Shown piece after piece: positions 7,986 through 16,652 of a stretch of 64,000 nucleotides of DNA; within the stretch, counting starts at the first letter, position 1; every line of letters starts with the position of its first letter. The position numbers and the translations under genes are program-made. A model generated the notes under the pieces. It had not been told where the DNA came from. It searched no databases and saw only the letters and a program-made list of their open reading frames with translations. The stretch lies in the NCBI GenBank assembly GCA_050289485.1, contig JBNKFV010000005.1, positions 1-64,000 of the forward strand, written 5' to 3'. This DNA is from JBNKFV01 sp050289485. Its GTDB lineage: Bacteria; Pseudomonadota; Gammaproteobacteria; Pseudomonadales; Cellvibrionaceae.

Positions 7986-8376
7986 TCTTGTTCTCCTTTG
8001 TTTCGAATGTAGTCGCGGAATTGAAGATAACGCTCTCAATAGCTTTTCTGGTATTTTGTAAACGAGGCATAAAGCCTGTGATGGCATCGTCGTTGGAATA
8101 GCTCTTTGATGTGATGCTAAGTGTTCCAATAAACCAGAAAGTAATGGGTACAATTGTCATTGTGAAAAAACAGATATACTTCTCTTCCTCAAATAAATAC
8201 TGACTGTATTCTTTGAGCAGTAAGTAACTGCCTATCGCTAACGGAACTGAAAACCAGAAGAGAGGACGCTTGATGGTGATACGCTCAATGTCACGAATTC
8301 GGTACGACCGTCTAGCGGTTCTAAATAGGGTCGAGCTAACCAGCAAGCGACCAGACTGATAAATAACATCGCTCAT
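7978..8376 (-). CDS. Small membrane protein with two central hydrophobic segments
   Basis: A 132-aa protein of unknown function. The N-terminal 40 residues are basic and look like a short beta-rich domain (TARRSYRIRDIERITIKRP), followed by two hydrophobic stretches (WFSVPLAIGSYLLL and ICFFTMTIVPITFWFIGTL) and a polar tail. The arrangement resembles small DUF6232-type proteins, but I am not certain of the family. GGGAGA precedes the ATG. It follows a coiled-coil membrane protein in the same leftward operon as the coupling protein. Confidence 0.6.
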   Translation of the reverse strand: MSDVIYQSGRLLVSSTLFRTARRSYRIRDIERITIKRPLFWFSVPLAIGSYLLLKEYSQYLFEEEKYICFFTMTIVPITFWFIGTLSITSKSYSNDDAITGFMPRLQNTRKAIESVIFNSATTFETKENKNG

Positions 8377-8894
8377 TATTTTTCTCCCGTTAGTAAATCA
8401 ATGAAGAAGTTCATCTGCTTTTTGACTTGTTGCTGATATTGCTCTTGCGCCTCTTGCTCAAGTTGACGCTTTTTCTTAGCAAGTGCTTCCATGGAAGCTT
8501 TTTCAGCGGCGAGCCTTTCTTGTTCTAGAGCTTTAGCTTCCGCAGCTCTTTGCTTTTGCCTTGCTTGGCTTACGCCGCAAGTTTCATCAAGGCTGGCTTC
8601 AGCAATGAGCCGCTTTTCTTTGTACTGCTGATCAAAATGTTTGAAGGTTGATGTATAAAGTGCAGCTTCCAAACGACCAGTATTTAAAATGGCCGAGGCC
8701 ATATTTTCTTGAATACACTTACCAACGCTTTCTGGAAGTTTGTTGACGAGGTGGAAGTCTCTATACTGTGTGGGTGTATCTACAATCAGTACGCGAGGGG
8801 TTAAGGTCGAATAGTGCAATCCGTACCAAACTCCCACGCCCATCATTACTGGAAATAACCAGTCGGCTGTTTTCTCAATCACTACTTGATACAT
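8376..8894 (-). CDS. Membrane-anchored coiled-coil protein
   Basis: 172 aa, not recognised. One N-terminal hydrophobic segment (LFPVMMGVGVWYGLHY) would anchor it. A globular part of about 80 residues follows, with two cysteines (GKCIQEN and DETCGV). Residues 115-160 are a highly charged Glu/Gln/Lys/Ala coiled coil. Topology with the coiled coil in the periplasm would fit an N-in single-pass protein. A GGAGG sits before the ATG, directly at the stop of the upstream gene. In the element it is part of the block led by the coupling protein, so a transfer-accessory role is possible. Confidence 0.6.
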   Translation of the reverse strand: MYQVVIEKTADWLFPVMMGVGVWYGLHYSTLTPRVLIVDTPTQYRDFHLVNKLPESVGKCIQENMASAILNTGRLEAALYTSTFKHFDQQYKEKRLIAEASLDETCGVSQARQKQRAAEAKALEQERLAAEKASMEALAKKKRQLEQEAQEQYQQQVKKQMNFFIDLLTGEK

Positions 8895-9200
8895 TTAGAA
8901 AGCCTCCTTAACATCGTTAATTAAATTTTTTGGCGATACGTCTAACTTTCTAAAGGCGAGCCAGTGGCAGCTATTCGACGTGTTGCGGCTATAAAATCCT
9001 CCGAAGGCATCAAGGTATGCACAACGATAGCCTTCATCAGCAACAAGAAGAGCAGGGGAGCCGTGTGTGACTACACTCCAGACGAGAAAGGCAGGGATTA
9101 ATCCACCTGTTGCTGCCCATAGAGCGTTTAGTGGCTTTAGAAAAATGCTGGCAACTGGCAAATCAGTTGGCTTTGAATAATGAACGGTCACGCGTTTCAT
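8895..9200 (-). CDS. Hypothetical small membrane protein
   Basis: 101 aa with one clear hydrophobic stretch in the middle (ALWAATGGLIPAFLVWSVVT) and a C-terminal half containing two cysteines (RCAYLDAFGGF and NSCHWLAF), possibly a disulfide outside the membrane. No family recognised. Its ATG overlaps the stop of the coupling-protein gene (ATGA), so the two are very probably co-translated. The tight coupling suggests it works with the coupling protein, but this is inference. Confidence 0.6.
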   Translation of the reverse strand: MKRVTVHYSKPTDLPVASIFLKPLNALWAATGGLIPAFLVWSVVTHGSPALLVADEGYRCAYLDAFGGFYSRNTSNSCHWLAFRKLDVSPKNLINDVKEAF

Positions 9201-10891
9201 GCCCTTGCCTCCTGATAAAAAATGGATACCTTGGCATCAAGTGGAAGCTTTCCTCCTTCCAAAGGGTTGTCGTCGATCATGGCGTGCCATTCAGGAACAT
9301 AGTGATAAGGAAGCCGCTTGCACTTGATAGGTGGTAAATCCTTGATCAGGATAATTTGCTCATCCTTAGGGAGGCGCAGTAATTCGTCGGGCATAAGCAA
9401 CGGCCTGCCAGTTTCGCCGACGCTATTCTTCAGGTTTGACCAAGGCGACGTTTGATCAGCACCGAGTGTCTCGGCTTTCACCGTGAAAGAACCGATCATG
9501 TCCGAAATTTCCTTGGCCTCTTCGAACGAAGAAACCCCGAAGAACTGCTTTAAGTCTGTCTGCGAGTAAAACGTCTCGGTCGCATCCTTGCCATAAACCC
9601 GACGTAGTTCGGATTTACTTTGACAAATGATGTGAGCACGAAGGCCATATCCACGGAGCGCTGTTAAGTCTGAAGCCAGACTGGGCAGGGGAATATTAGT
9701 TGCCTCATCAAGCAGAAAATGGACGGGTACATTTCCTTCAGTTCGAATTAACGACTTGTTGGCACACTTGGCAATAAGCCCCATCCATGGCGCATATACA
9801 TCCTTTCTGTCGTATCGAGCAATGATGTAAACCGTCACACGCTCTTGCTTGAGTATTTCAAACATGAATTCAGAATATGAAACGGAGTCTGCGAGAGGGC
9901 CGCTAGGGCTGAACGGCATAACCGCTTGTAATGCCCCAGTGATAAAGTCAGACAGGTGATCGTCTGATGTTTCGAGTAATCCAGAAGCAAGTAGCGCGAT
10001 GTCGCCTGAAAGCCCATCACTTTCCATGGCGCGGTTAAGCTCTTCCTTCAAGCGCTCAGCGCTGCTAATAACACGGAACAGTTCTGATAAGGTGCAGCAT
10101 TTAGCGCGATCAATGGCCAGCCACAACATTAAGGCGATGATGATGTTTCTCGATCCGTGCCTGAAAAATGCATTCTTATCCCCTTCAGGTGGCTCAGGAA
10201 TAAGTTGCATGGCCAGCTCTTTAGCATCGGCCATCGCATACTTGTTAAATGGCGGGTGCGCTATATCATTAACGATCATCTGGAGAGGGTTAAACTTTAC
10301 ATTGCCCAAGCCATAGAGGTTGTCAGGGTTTAGGTAATAGACTTTATGCCCGTGTTGTTTGGTACTGAGCTTTGCAGTCATTGCAGCCAGCTCACCTTTC
10401 AAGTCTGTAACGACCGTTGAGGCAGCTTCGCTTGTACCATTACCCAATGGGATACGGTAGGAATGCGCTTTGGCGGGAATTGCAATACTGATGCCTTTGC
10501 CGCTTCCAGCGGGTGCTACGCAGAGAGCGTGGATAGGACGGTAAAACAGTGGCCTACCATTAAAGAAGCCAATGGGTATGCCGTTGTTTGGATCGAACAA
10601 GCCAGCACCTTCCATTTCAGCTTCGTTGGCAAAGCCAGCACTGCCATGATTGCCGGTAGGGACTTCCTGCTTATATCTCAGTAGCGCTTGATGCTTTCCA
10701 AATTGATAAGCAGGCCACGTAGCTTTCATCCTGCCAACAAGCAGGATAATGCTCACAGCCAGATAGACATAAACTATCCAGTGAAAGCTGTCTTTGTGGT
10801 TGTATAAAGCAATACTGAGCACGCCCCAGAAGACCACCCATAACAAATTATTCAAAACCTGCCGTTGATGTTGAGTTGATAGGGATTTCAT
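9197..10891 (-). CDS. Type IV coupling protein (TraG/VirD4 family)
   Basis: A 564-aa ATPase that would bring the relaxase-DNA complex to a type IV secretion channel. Two membrane segments lie at about 13-30 and 38-53. The Walker A is APAGSGKG (126-133), in the form seen in coupling proteins, with the nearby TDLKGEL motif. The Walker B is FLLDEATN, followed by RGYGLRAHIICQSKSEL, a segment typical of TraG/TraD. The family is usually 500-750 aa. No other secretion-system gene is nearby, so the element brings its own coupling protein but must borrow the channel. Overlaps its neighbours on both sides by 3-4 bases. Confidence 0.9.
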   Translation of the reverse strand: MKSLSTQHQRQVLNNLLWVVFWGVLSIALYNHKDSFHWIVYVYLAVSIILLVGRMKATWPAYQFGKHQALLRYKQEVPTGNHGSAGFANEAEMEGAGLFDPNNGIPIGFFNGRPLFYRPIHALCVAPAGSGKGISIAIPAKAHSYRIPLGNGTSEAASTVVTDLKGELAAMTAKLSTKQHGHKVYYLNPDNLYGLGNVKFNPLQMIVNDIAHPPFNKYAMADAKELAMQLIPEPPEGDKNAFFRHGSRNIIIALMLWLAIDRAKCCTLSELFRVISSAERLKEELNRAMESDGLSGDIALLASGLLETSDDHLSDFITGALQAVMPFSPSGPLADSVSYSEFMFEILKQERVTVYIIARYDRKDVYAPWMGLIAKCANKSLIRTEGNVPVHFLLDEATNIPLPSLASDLTALRGYGLRAHIICQSKSELRRVYGKDATETFYSQTDLKQFFGVSSFEEAKEISDMIGSFTVKAETLGADQTSPWSNLKNSVGETGRPLLMPDELLRLPKDEQIILIKDLPPIKCKRLPYHYVPEWHAMIDDNPLEGGKLPLDAKVSIFYQEARA

Positions 10892-12042
10892 TAGCCATCT
10901 CCCTTGTTGCGCGTATCCATCATCGACCGCATTGCTTCGGCAAGTGTGTTGAGGTCTTTCATCTTGAATGATGTATCTTCGAGGTCATCGCGGTTGTCGA
11001 ACTCACGTAGGGCAATCAGCATCCACAAGGTCGCAAAGAAACTCATATCAAGCGCAATGCTTAAAGAAAGTTGGGGGATATAGCTGCTCCAGTATCGAAA
11101 GCTAACAACGGAAGGGCTATCCAGTTTGTAAGCTGGTAGGGGCTTAAGAGGCGTCGTGTTGTCGTTCACATATACCATGATGTCGTTCACGAGCTTCTGT
11201 GCTTGCCTGTCTGCTAGCTTCAAGGCTTCCGCGCTGTTGCGAATGTGTTTGTCTTCTGCGATAGACTCATCTTGCAACCGGCGTAGGCTTGCTTCGATTT
11301 GCTTATGAAGATTAAGCGTTTTTAACCGCGCATAGATATTGGCGAACTCTCGATATGAATTCTCAAAGGCAAGGGTTTGCTCGCTAAGCGGCAAGTCATT
11401 CTCGGTAGCCTTTTGCATCTTGGTCAAAGCGATACCGCTTCTCTGGCTCAGCTCTTCAACTTCAGATGAAGTGCCTTCGATCATCTCGGATATGGCATAT
11501 AGCTGACTGCTAAAATTGCCGTACTTCTTGCAAACTGCACCACAACCAGCTTGGCCGGTTAGGTCTCCTCTTTCAGCCGCTATTCTCAGTGTGTCCATCT
11601 TCTTTGCTGTGCTATCTATTAGATGAACAATACTGGCCGATGAATGAAAGGCTGTTATTGCTTCCATGCCCATTTCTTCAGCGGTTTTTTGTGCTTGTTG
11701 CATGTCACGTATTGCCGCAGGATCAGCCACCTGAGCAATGAAATTGGTAGGGGGTGATAAGCCCAGCATTAGAACAATTGCCGCGAGATGTGTCGCCAAG
11801 GCCGTTGTTGATTTAGTACCTAGCTCAACCATCAGCTTTTGGCTTTGTAGCAGCGTATACATGCTGCAAAACATGCCCACGGATATCAGACCAGCAGTAA
11901 TATCGTTGGTTAGACCTTCGCTAGGGGGTAGAATCTTCTTAATTCCTGAAAATGAAAGCCATGAGCTAATGCCGATACCGAGTGTCTGCACCGTGCTGAT
12001 AGCTTTGTATAGCTTTGTGTGATTAAAGGCTTGGCTTGTCAT
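10891..12042 (-). CDS. Predicted membrane protein upstream of the coupling protein
   Basis: About 383 aa, no known family recognised. Hydrophobic segments occur near the N-terminus (TLGIGISSWLSF, DITAGLISVGMFCSMYTLL and AAIVLMLGLSPP) and one near the C-terminus (LSLSIALDMSFFATLWMLIAL). Between them is a long helical, probably coiled-coil, domain of about 200 residues with one CGAVC pair. The start at 12042 has AGGAGATACGCA in front; a start at 12063 lacks this. It overlaps the coupling-protein start (TAATG), so they form one operon. A role in the coupling complex or in surface exclusion is possible but unproven. Confidence 0.62.
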   Translation of the reverse strand: MTSQAFNHTKLYKAISTVQTLGIGISSWLSFSGIKKILPPSEGLTNDITAGLISVGMFCSMYTLLQSQKLMVELGTKSTTALATHLAAIVLMLGLSPPTNFIAQVADPAAIRDMQQAQKTAEEMGMEAITAFHSSASIVHLIDSTAKKMDTLRIAAERGDLTGQAGCGAVCKKYGNFSSQLYAISEMIEGTSSEVEELSQRSGIALTKMQKATENDLPLSEQTLAFENSYREFANIYARLKTLNLHKQIEASLRRLQDESIAEDKHIRNSAEALKLADRQAQKLVNDIMVYVNDNTTPLKPLPAYKLDSPSVVSFRYWSSYIPQLSLSIALDMSFFATLWMLIALREFDNRDDLEDTSFKMKDLNTLAEAMRSMMDTRNKGDG

Positions 12043-12159
12043 TGCGTATCTCCTGTTGGCCATAATTGACGTTCAGGATTTATGCTATGGATTTGCACTT
12101 AATATGCTTGGTTGATTTCTCGTTTAAAAAACGTAGAAAACTCGTAATTTGATTAATAG

Positions 12160-13119
12160 GTGAACAGCTTGGATGGGTTTAAGCCATATATAGTTAAAAC
12201 TGGTTCGTCGGTAGAGCGAAGAAATCAGTTTATTCGAACCAATAGCCCTGAATACCGCTTATCTGTGATACAGGTTTTCAGAAAAACATTGCTGGAGCTA
12301 AAAGGCACTGAGCTAGGAAAGCCCAAGCGTGTTTTAGAGGAAATGGCGACATTCAGCGAGGAATTACCTTCCGAGCTTGAAGAGCGTTTTAAGAACAAGC
12401 TCGATAACGTAAAAAGAGGAAATAGTGGAGGCTTGGATGACCCTGAGTTCTTTGAGCTTATCGAAAATTTTGTCTGGAAGCACAGACCTGAAAATATTCA
12501 GGCGCTAAAGGTCGCTTTAGTAGTCAAGCAACTGGGCAGCGCCATGTCAGTTTTTATCTCTCCAAACGAATATGACAGAGAACTAGCAATTCGATTTGAA
12601 AGCGGTCTTGAACATGTTCCGAAAAAAATATCGAACTCAGGTGTAGAAGCTTTAGAGGAGGGACTTGTTTATAGGGCAGCTTATCTAATGTCATTTGATC
12701 AAGAGCCCGTTACTTGGGATGAGCTTGCTGGAAGATTTAAGTATAAAACAACGCAATCTCAGTCGATGGTGGATTATAGCTTCTTTGCGATAAAGAAATT
12801 GGTTGGGAAGCCTTATGATTTGGCCATATCTTTTAGTGATGATGGTGCGGATATTCATTATGGTTTGCATTTGCCAGATCGCTATTTAATGTTGCTTAAA
12901 TCATTCAGAACAAATTTTCCTGTTTATGTCGATTACTCTCAGAGCACAAAGAATTCATATGGCAAATTAGCTAAGGATCACCCAAGGTCTCATACGGTAA
13001 TAAAAAATTATCTAGAACCTTTGGAGCACTGTGAAGATGATCCTTTCTATTCCAAACCTTCTATTGTTGCTTTTGCAAAGCAGCGCGCTAAGGAAATATT
13101 TACTAATTTCGGTTTTTAA
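12160..13119 (+). CDS. Hypothetical cargo protein (319 aa)
   Basis: Not recognised. The protein is soluble, mixed charge, with no signal peptide or membrane segment. The middle has a VTWDELAGRFKYKTTQSQSMVDYSF stretch that could be a helix-turn-helix-like unit. The frame opens with GTG at 12160 and only a weak AATAGG upstream; TTG 12169 is an alternative. The gene is divergent from the membrane-protein operon and more A+T-rich than the chromosome around the element. It is followed after 20 bases by an ankyrin-repeat gene in the same direction, with which it may form a pair. Confidence 0.6.
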   Translation: MNSLDGFKPYIVKTGSSVERRNQFIRTNSPEYRLSVIQVFRKTLLELKGTELGKPKRVLEEMATFSEELPSELEERFKNKLDNVKRGNSGGLDDPEFFELIENFVWKHRPENIQALKVALVVKQLGSAMSVFISPNEYDRELAIRFESGLEHVPKKISNSGVEALEEGLVYRAAYLMSFDQEPVTWDELAGRFKYKTTQSQSMVDYSFFAIKKLVGKPYDLAISFSDDGADIHYGLHLPDRYLMLLKSFRTNFPVYVDYSQSTKNSYGKLAKDHPRSHTVIKNYLEPLEHCEDDPFYSKPSIVAFAKQRAKEIFTNFGF

Positions 13120-13139
13120 TTGATTTGAAAGGGTGATTT

Positions 13140-13559
13140 ATGGCACTACCCCAGAAGTGGCAATACAAGGACGAAGGGACAAGGGAAATGGAACCCTGTA
13201 TTTTAAGAGCTGCCGAGGCTGGAGATATTGAGGAAGCATTGGCAGCTATGAAGGAAAGACCAGATTGCATTCACGATACGGACGATCTTGGTATGAACGC
13301 TCTACAAATATCGATAGTATCAATGCGGAATGACTTTGGTCTTTTCTTACTAAACAACACTGAATTATCTTCTTTCATTTGTTTGCATCAGGACGAACAG
13401 GGGCGAAATGCAATCGAACTAGCATTAATGGGTGGTTCCCCTGAATTAAAAAAAGCAGTTGATGAAAGAATTTCAAAAGAATACGGTGTGTGGTGGGAGT
13501 TAGAGGATAAAAAAGATGTTGAAGTCGAGACTTCGACCCCAAAGCCGCCTAAACCTTAA
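13140..13559 (+). CDS. Small ankyrin-repeat protein
   Basis: 139 aa. Two to three ankyrin-like units are visible: LRAAEAGDIEEALAAMKERP, then DDLGMNALQISIVSMRNDFGLFLL, then DEQGRNAIELALMGGSPELKKAV. The C-terminus is an acidic then proline-rich tail (TSTPKPPKP). Such proteins bind other proteins; here the partner may be the 319-aa product encoded just upstream. AAAGGGTGATTT precedes the ATG. Its 3' end overlaps the converging recombinase gene by 11 bases. Confidence 0.68.
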   Translation: MALPQKWQYKDEGTREMEPCILRAAEAGDIEEALAAMKERPDCIHDTDDLGMNALQISIVSMRNDFGLFLLNNTELSSFICLHQDEQGRNAIELALMGGSPELKKAVDERISKEYGVWWELEDKKDVEVETSTPKPPKP

Positions 13560-14838
13560 AGCAAATCATATCCAGCCACTTCTTTTTCTGTTCTAGGCTC
13601 GGCCCATCGCCGTAGCGTGGGCGAGCATATTTGTGACCCATAAGCGCAGCCTGAACCTTTTCTGGCGGTTCAACGGCAGTTAAACGATCCTCAAAACTAT
13701 GCCGCAGGCTATAAATTGAATGATCTTCACTCGGGAGCAAGTTGTGTTCCCGCAAAAACTTATTGAGGTTCGCTGATAGCTGATCTGATTTGCGATGATA
13801 GTGAACAAAGCCGTTCGGCAGTTTCTGAAAAGCAAATAGCGACGATCCAACAAGTGGTATTTGCCGTTCGCTATGAGGTGTTTTAAGTGCCTTATCTTTT
13901 TCTGGCCGGATATGAATATATGGAATCTCAGTATCAAGCCTAATGTCGCCGTTATTGGCATTTAGACCAAGCAACTCGGATGGACGAGCACCTGTATCTG
14001 CCATAGCAAATAAGAATATTTTTGCCTCATCATGCAATCCTTCCAAGTTCGCCAGATTAAGAAGGTGGCTCTTTATATGATTGGTAGGGATAGGCGGGCG
14101 CGAGTTCGTTTTATTTGAGAACTGCATCCTCGAAAACAAATCATTTATATCTATATCAAGGTTTTTGTCATCCCTAATAAAGCTGATTAATGTCCTTAGA
14201 TGTGTGAAGTCTTTATTTGCCGAACCAGTCGATAATCCTTCATTCTTAATACGATGCTGCCACCATTCCCGAAGCCTAAGCATATGTTCGCGCTGCAACG
14301 AGTTTACAGGAATGTCTCCAATAAGAGATTTAAAGTTTTCGAGGGCTTTAATTCGAGGGTTTCGCCATTTTCTAATCTGATGCTCGCTCTTGCCTGTTAA
14401 ATCACTTTCGTGAAAAACGAAGAAGCGAACCAGAGCTTCAGAAAGGCTGATGCTTTGTTTCTTTGCATTTCCTAGCACAGCGGCGACTGTTTCTGGCTCC
14501 TTGCCAATTATTGGTTCAACAGACATAACCCGACCAACTATTTCACTGGTTCTTGCAGATGAAACCTGCTCCATTGAAAAATGAGAAAAACCATAGGACT
14601 TTACGATATCCGAAGCGCTAACAGATGTGATGGAATTATTCCCGCCTGAGCTAAATTCCAGTTCTGCCCATATTCTTTCAACTTCTGAATTTATCAGTAC
14701 TGCTCGCTGCTTTGCCGCTCTAAGAGAGTCGGTTTTGAGTGATGCCTGAATAAACTCGTTATCATAATAATGAGCAAGATATGAAGGTATACGCCTTTTG
14801 TAGTGATACCAATTCCCTCTTTGAAAAACATACTCCAT
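13549..14838 (-). CDS. Second tyrosine recombinase (phage-integrase family)
   Basis: 429 aa. The N-terminus (YVFQRGNWYHYKRRIP) is the short beta domain seen in DUF6538-type recombinases. The catalytic domain has R285 (DTGARPSELLGL), K319, R379 in SLRHSF, H402 (MGHKY) and the nucleophile candidate Y409 (PRYGDGPSLE). The usual His three residues before R379 is a Tyr (Y376), a variation in the HxxR box. It is not at an element end, so it probably does not drive integration at prfC; it may be the remnant of a nested element or serve dimer resolution. The ATG at 14838 begins MEYVFQRG. A 273-base gap with no convincing gene separates it from the next gene. Confidence 0.87.
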   Translation of the reverse strand: MEYVFQRGNWYHYKRRIPSYLAHYYDNEFIQASLKTDSLRAAKQRAVLINSEVERIWAELEFSSGGNNSITSVSASDIVKSYGFSHFSMEQVSSARTSEIVGRVMSVEPIIGKEPETVAAVLGNAKKQSISLSEALVRFFVFHESDLTGKSEHQIRKWRNPRIKALENFKSLIGDIPVNSLQREHMLRLREWWQHRIKNEGLSTGSANKDFTHLRTLISFIRDDKNLDIDINDLFSRMQFSNKTNSRPPIPTNHIKSHLLNLANLEGLHDEAKIFLFAMADTGARPSELLGLNANNGDIRLDTEIPYIHIRPEKDKALKTPHSERQIPLVGSSLFAFQKLPNGFVHYHRKSDQLSANLNKFLREHNLLPSEDHSIYSLRHSFEDRLTAVEPPEKVQAALMGHKYARPRYGDGPSLEQKKKWLDMICFKV

Positions 14839-15111
14839 GTGTAACGAATTCTTTCTTCTTTGTGTAACAAATATACAGTAATAACAGATAAGGAATCGTT
14901 AATTGCACGTCAATTACGGAGCTAAAACGTTTTATATCAATTGGTTAGCTTTTTCGTGGAACAGAAAAATATTATGGAAATGGCGGAGAGACAGAGCGCC
15001 AATAGCACTAAATAAAATTCGACAAACCATTGATATAACTTATTTGTTAGAGCGACCAGCGGCCATTGTGTGTAACAAAAAGTTCCCAAAATGTGTAACA
15101 AATTTCTAAAT

Positions 15112-15408
15112 CTAAACTGGTGTTAGATGCTGGTAATTTGATGCGATTTCTTTCGCCTTATCCACAAGTTTCTTCTTAGCGCTAAAGCTATTAAGCTCTG
15201 TTTGCAAGCGCTCAAATATTGGCAGATACTCCTCTCCATGTTCAGCGACAATCATCGCTGCAAGCAGATAGGCATCTTTAATATCCTGATAAGAAATCTC
15301 TGCTTCAACTGCTCTATCTTTCAAATTGACCGATGAGTTGCGACAAGAAACACGCGGGTCGAACTTGGTTACTAATTTATCAATATCCCAATCTCTCGTT
15401 CTAGTCAT
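15112..15408 (-). CDS. Hypothetical protein (98 aa)
   Basis: Not recognised. Soluble, mostly helical in appearance (DIKDAYLLAAMIVAEHGEEYLPIFERLQTEL, shown here only as its general region), with a basic N-terminus MTRTRDWDIDKL. The start codon overlaps the end of the AlpA-like gene upstream by 8 bases, so it is translated with it. It could be a partner or regulator of the mobilization region, since both genes lie between the second recombinase and the candidate oriT. Confidence 0.55.
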   Translation of the reverse strand: MTRTRDWDIDKLVTKFDPRVSCRNSSVNLKDRAVEAEISYQDIKDAYLLAAMIVAEHGEEYLPIFERLQTELNSFSAKKKLVDKAKEIASNYQHLTPV

Positions 15409-15742
15409 AGCTCATATTAAACCCTTTATCTTTGATATCTGACTGGCTCGCATAATATTCAGAAGGGCTGTTTAGCCACTTCTGAATATCACGTACTCGG
15501 AAGGCCAGTTTAGTTTCGTGACTATCCAAGGATAAGTTCTGAGGGGACGGAAATCGGCCTTCGCGAATTCTAAAATTGATGTCTTGTATGGAGAGGCTAC
15601 AAAGCTGAACAGCCGTTTCAAGTGAGACGAGGGCATTTGACTGGAGCATCAGAGACGCTAAGACATTTGCTTCGCAATGACTAACCTGATTGTCGCCAGA
15701 TACTGCGAACGCTTTACTTAGACTTTTGTTAATGTCGTTCAT
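15401..15742 (-). CDS. AlpA-like helix-turn-helix protein near the mobilization region
   Basis: 113 aa. The C-terminal part, VQLCSLSIQDINFRIREGRFP followed by LAFRVRDIQKWLNS, has the spacing of AlpA/excisionase winged-helix proteins (recognition helix, then a x-W-x-ending). I start at ATG 15742, which has AAGGGGCGAAA in front, not at the earlier frame opening at 15811. It diverges from mobC across a structured 500-base region that contains three CGGCATCC copies, so it may be a regulator of that region or an excision factor for the second recombinase. Confidence 0.62.
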   Translation of the reverse strand: MNDINKSLSKAFAVSGDNQVSHCEANVLASLMLQSNALVSLETAVQLCSLSIQDINFRIREGRFPSPQNLSLDSHETKLAFRVRDIQKWLNSPSEYYASQSDIKDKGFNMSYD

Positions 15743-15827
15743 TTTCGCCCCTTCCAGTCTGATTTGTAAGTATGGGAAATGAACTGCGAATTCATCTCCC
15801 ATAACCAACAAGCCCCGTTAAGGTAGT

Positions 15828-15884
15828 GGCGGCATCCCCCCAAATGAAAAACGGCATCCATTGCTTTTCGCGTGGGATGCCGCC
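15828..15884. repeat. CGGCATCC repeats with an 11-bp inverted repeat
   Basis: GGCGGCATCCC at 15828-15838 and its exact complement GGGATGCCGCC at 15874-15884 flank a further direct copy CGGCATCC at 15852-15859. The set lies 85-145 bases upstream of the AlpA-like gene start. It may be an operator for that protein or part of the origin of transfer. Confidence 0.55.
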
Positions 15885-16082
15885 TACATTAAGATTAAAA
15901 TGTAAGTGGTTAATATCTCGTTAATGGCAATGAAAAAATACTAACAAAATTATTTTTGTGCTAATGTCTGAGCGTGTCCTAACATGTCGCAACCACCGAA
16001 AAATCAAGCATTTACAGCATAAAAAATGCTGATCTATGATGCATTTGAACTGATTTTGGGTGGTGCGGAAAGTAAGGTGGCA

Positions 16083-16231
16083 TGTCCACCTTGCGGTGGA
16101 GTGGGGAATACCCCACACCCGTTGGCTTTAACTAAATCTTAGAACATTTATGTTCATCATTGATAAGCCAACTTGCAAGCTGTGCCTGCTAGTAGCAGGC
16201 CATCTTGGTGGGGGAAAACAGGCTTTTCCCC
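16083..16231 (+). other. Candidate origin of transfer (oriT) upstream of mobC
   Basis: Four perfect short inverted repeats are packed here: TCCACC-TTGC-GGTGGA (16083 on), GTGGGG-AATA-CCCCAC, GCCTGCT-AGT-AGCAGGC (16184-16200) and GGGGAAAA-CAGGC-TTTTCCCC (16211-16231). CATCTTGG directly follows the third repeat and resembles the ATCCTG nick core of IncP-type oriTs with one change. The block is non-coding and lies immediately before mobC and the relaxase, where MOBP elements usually keep oriT. The nick site is not proven. Confidence 0.5.
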
Positions 16232-16268
16232 GCACCCCCCTTTGAAATGCGCTTCGGAGGGTAATGTT

Positions 16269-16652
16269 ATGACTGGCACAACATCACGCAAGAGACCACC
16301 ACCATTTTCACTTTGGCTCACACCAGATGAGCGGCGTGAAATTGAGAATAGAGCCGAGCGAGCTGGCTTATCCATGGGTGGCTATTGCAAATCAATCATC
16401 TTCGATGCTCCTCCTCCGCGTCGATCACGTAGACCCGTGATCGAAAAGATTGAGCTTGCCCGTCTCCTTGGGGAGTTAGGAAAGGTGGGAAGCAATCTCA
16501 ATCAGCTAGCCCGCCAAATTAATATGGAAGGCGCAGTCGAAATGCCAGAGCTAAAAGAAGCTCTGATCGACTTGGCCGAAATGCGGGCTGCGGTCATGGT
16601 GGCGCTCGGCTATAGGGAAGGCGACCATGACAAAGGAGCGACGTTACATTGA
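16269..16652 (+). CDS. mobC: MobC-like relaxosome accessory protein
   Basis: 127 aa. The N-terminal half (FSLWLTPDERREIENRAERAGLS region) has the ribbon-helix-helix look of MobC proteins, and the middle has GELGKVGSNLNQLARQIN, the conserved MobC signature. These proteins bind oriT and help the relaxase open the DNA. ATG 16269 follows CGGAGGGTAATGTT; an earlier open frame from 16173 runs through the hairpin block and is not credible. The stop overlaps the relaxase start (TTGA). Confidence 0.88.
   Translation: MTGTTSRKRPPPFSLWLTPDERREIENRAERAGLSMGGYCKSIIFDAPPPRRSRRPVIEKIELARLLGELGKVGSNLNQLARQINMEGAVEMPELKEALIDLAEMRAAVMVALGYREGDHDKGATLH

Noticed and set aside
7767..8153. Longer 128-aa version of the Cys-rich protein
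   Set aside because: The extra N-terminus is antisense-like sequence inside the upstream gene; the ATG at 7985 has a good ribosome binding site.
16173..16268. Extended N-terminus of mobC
   Set aside because: It crosses the hairpin block and has no ribosome binding site, while ATG 16269 has one.
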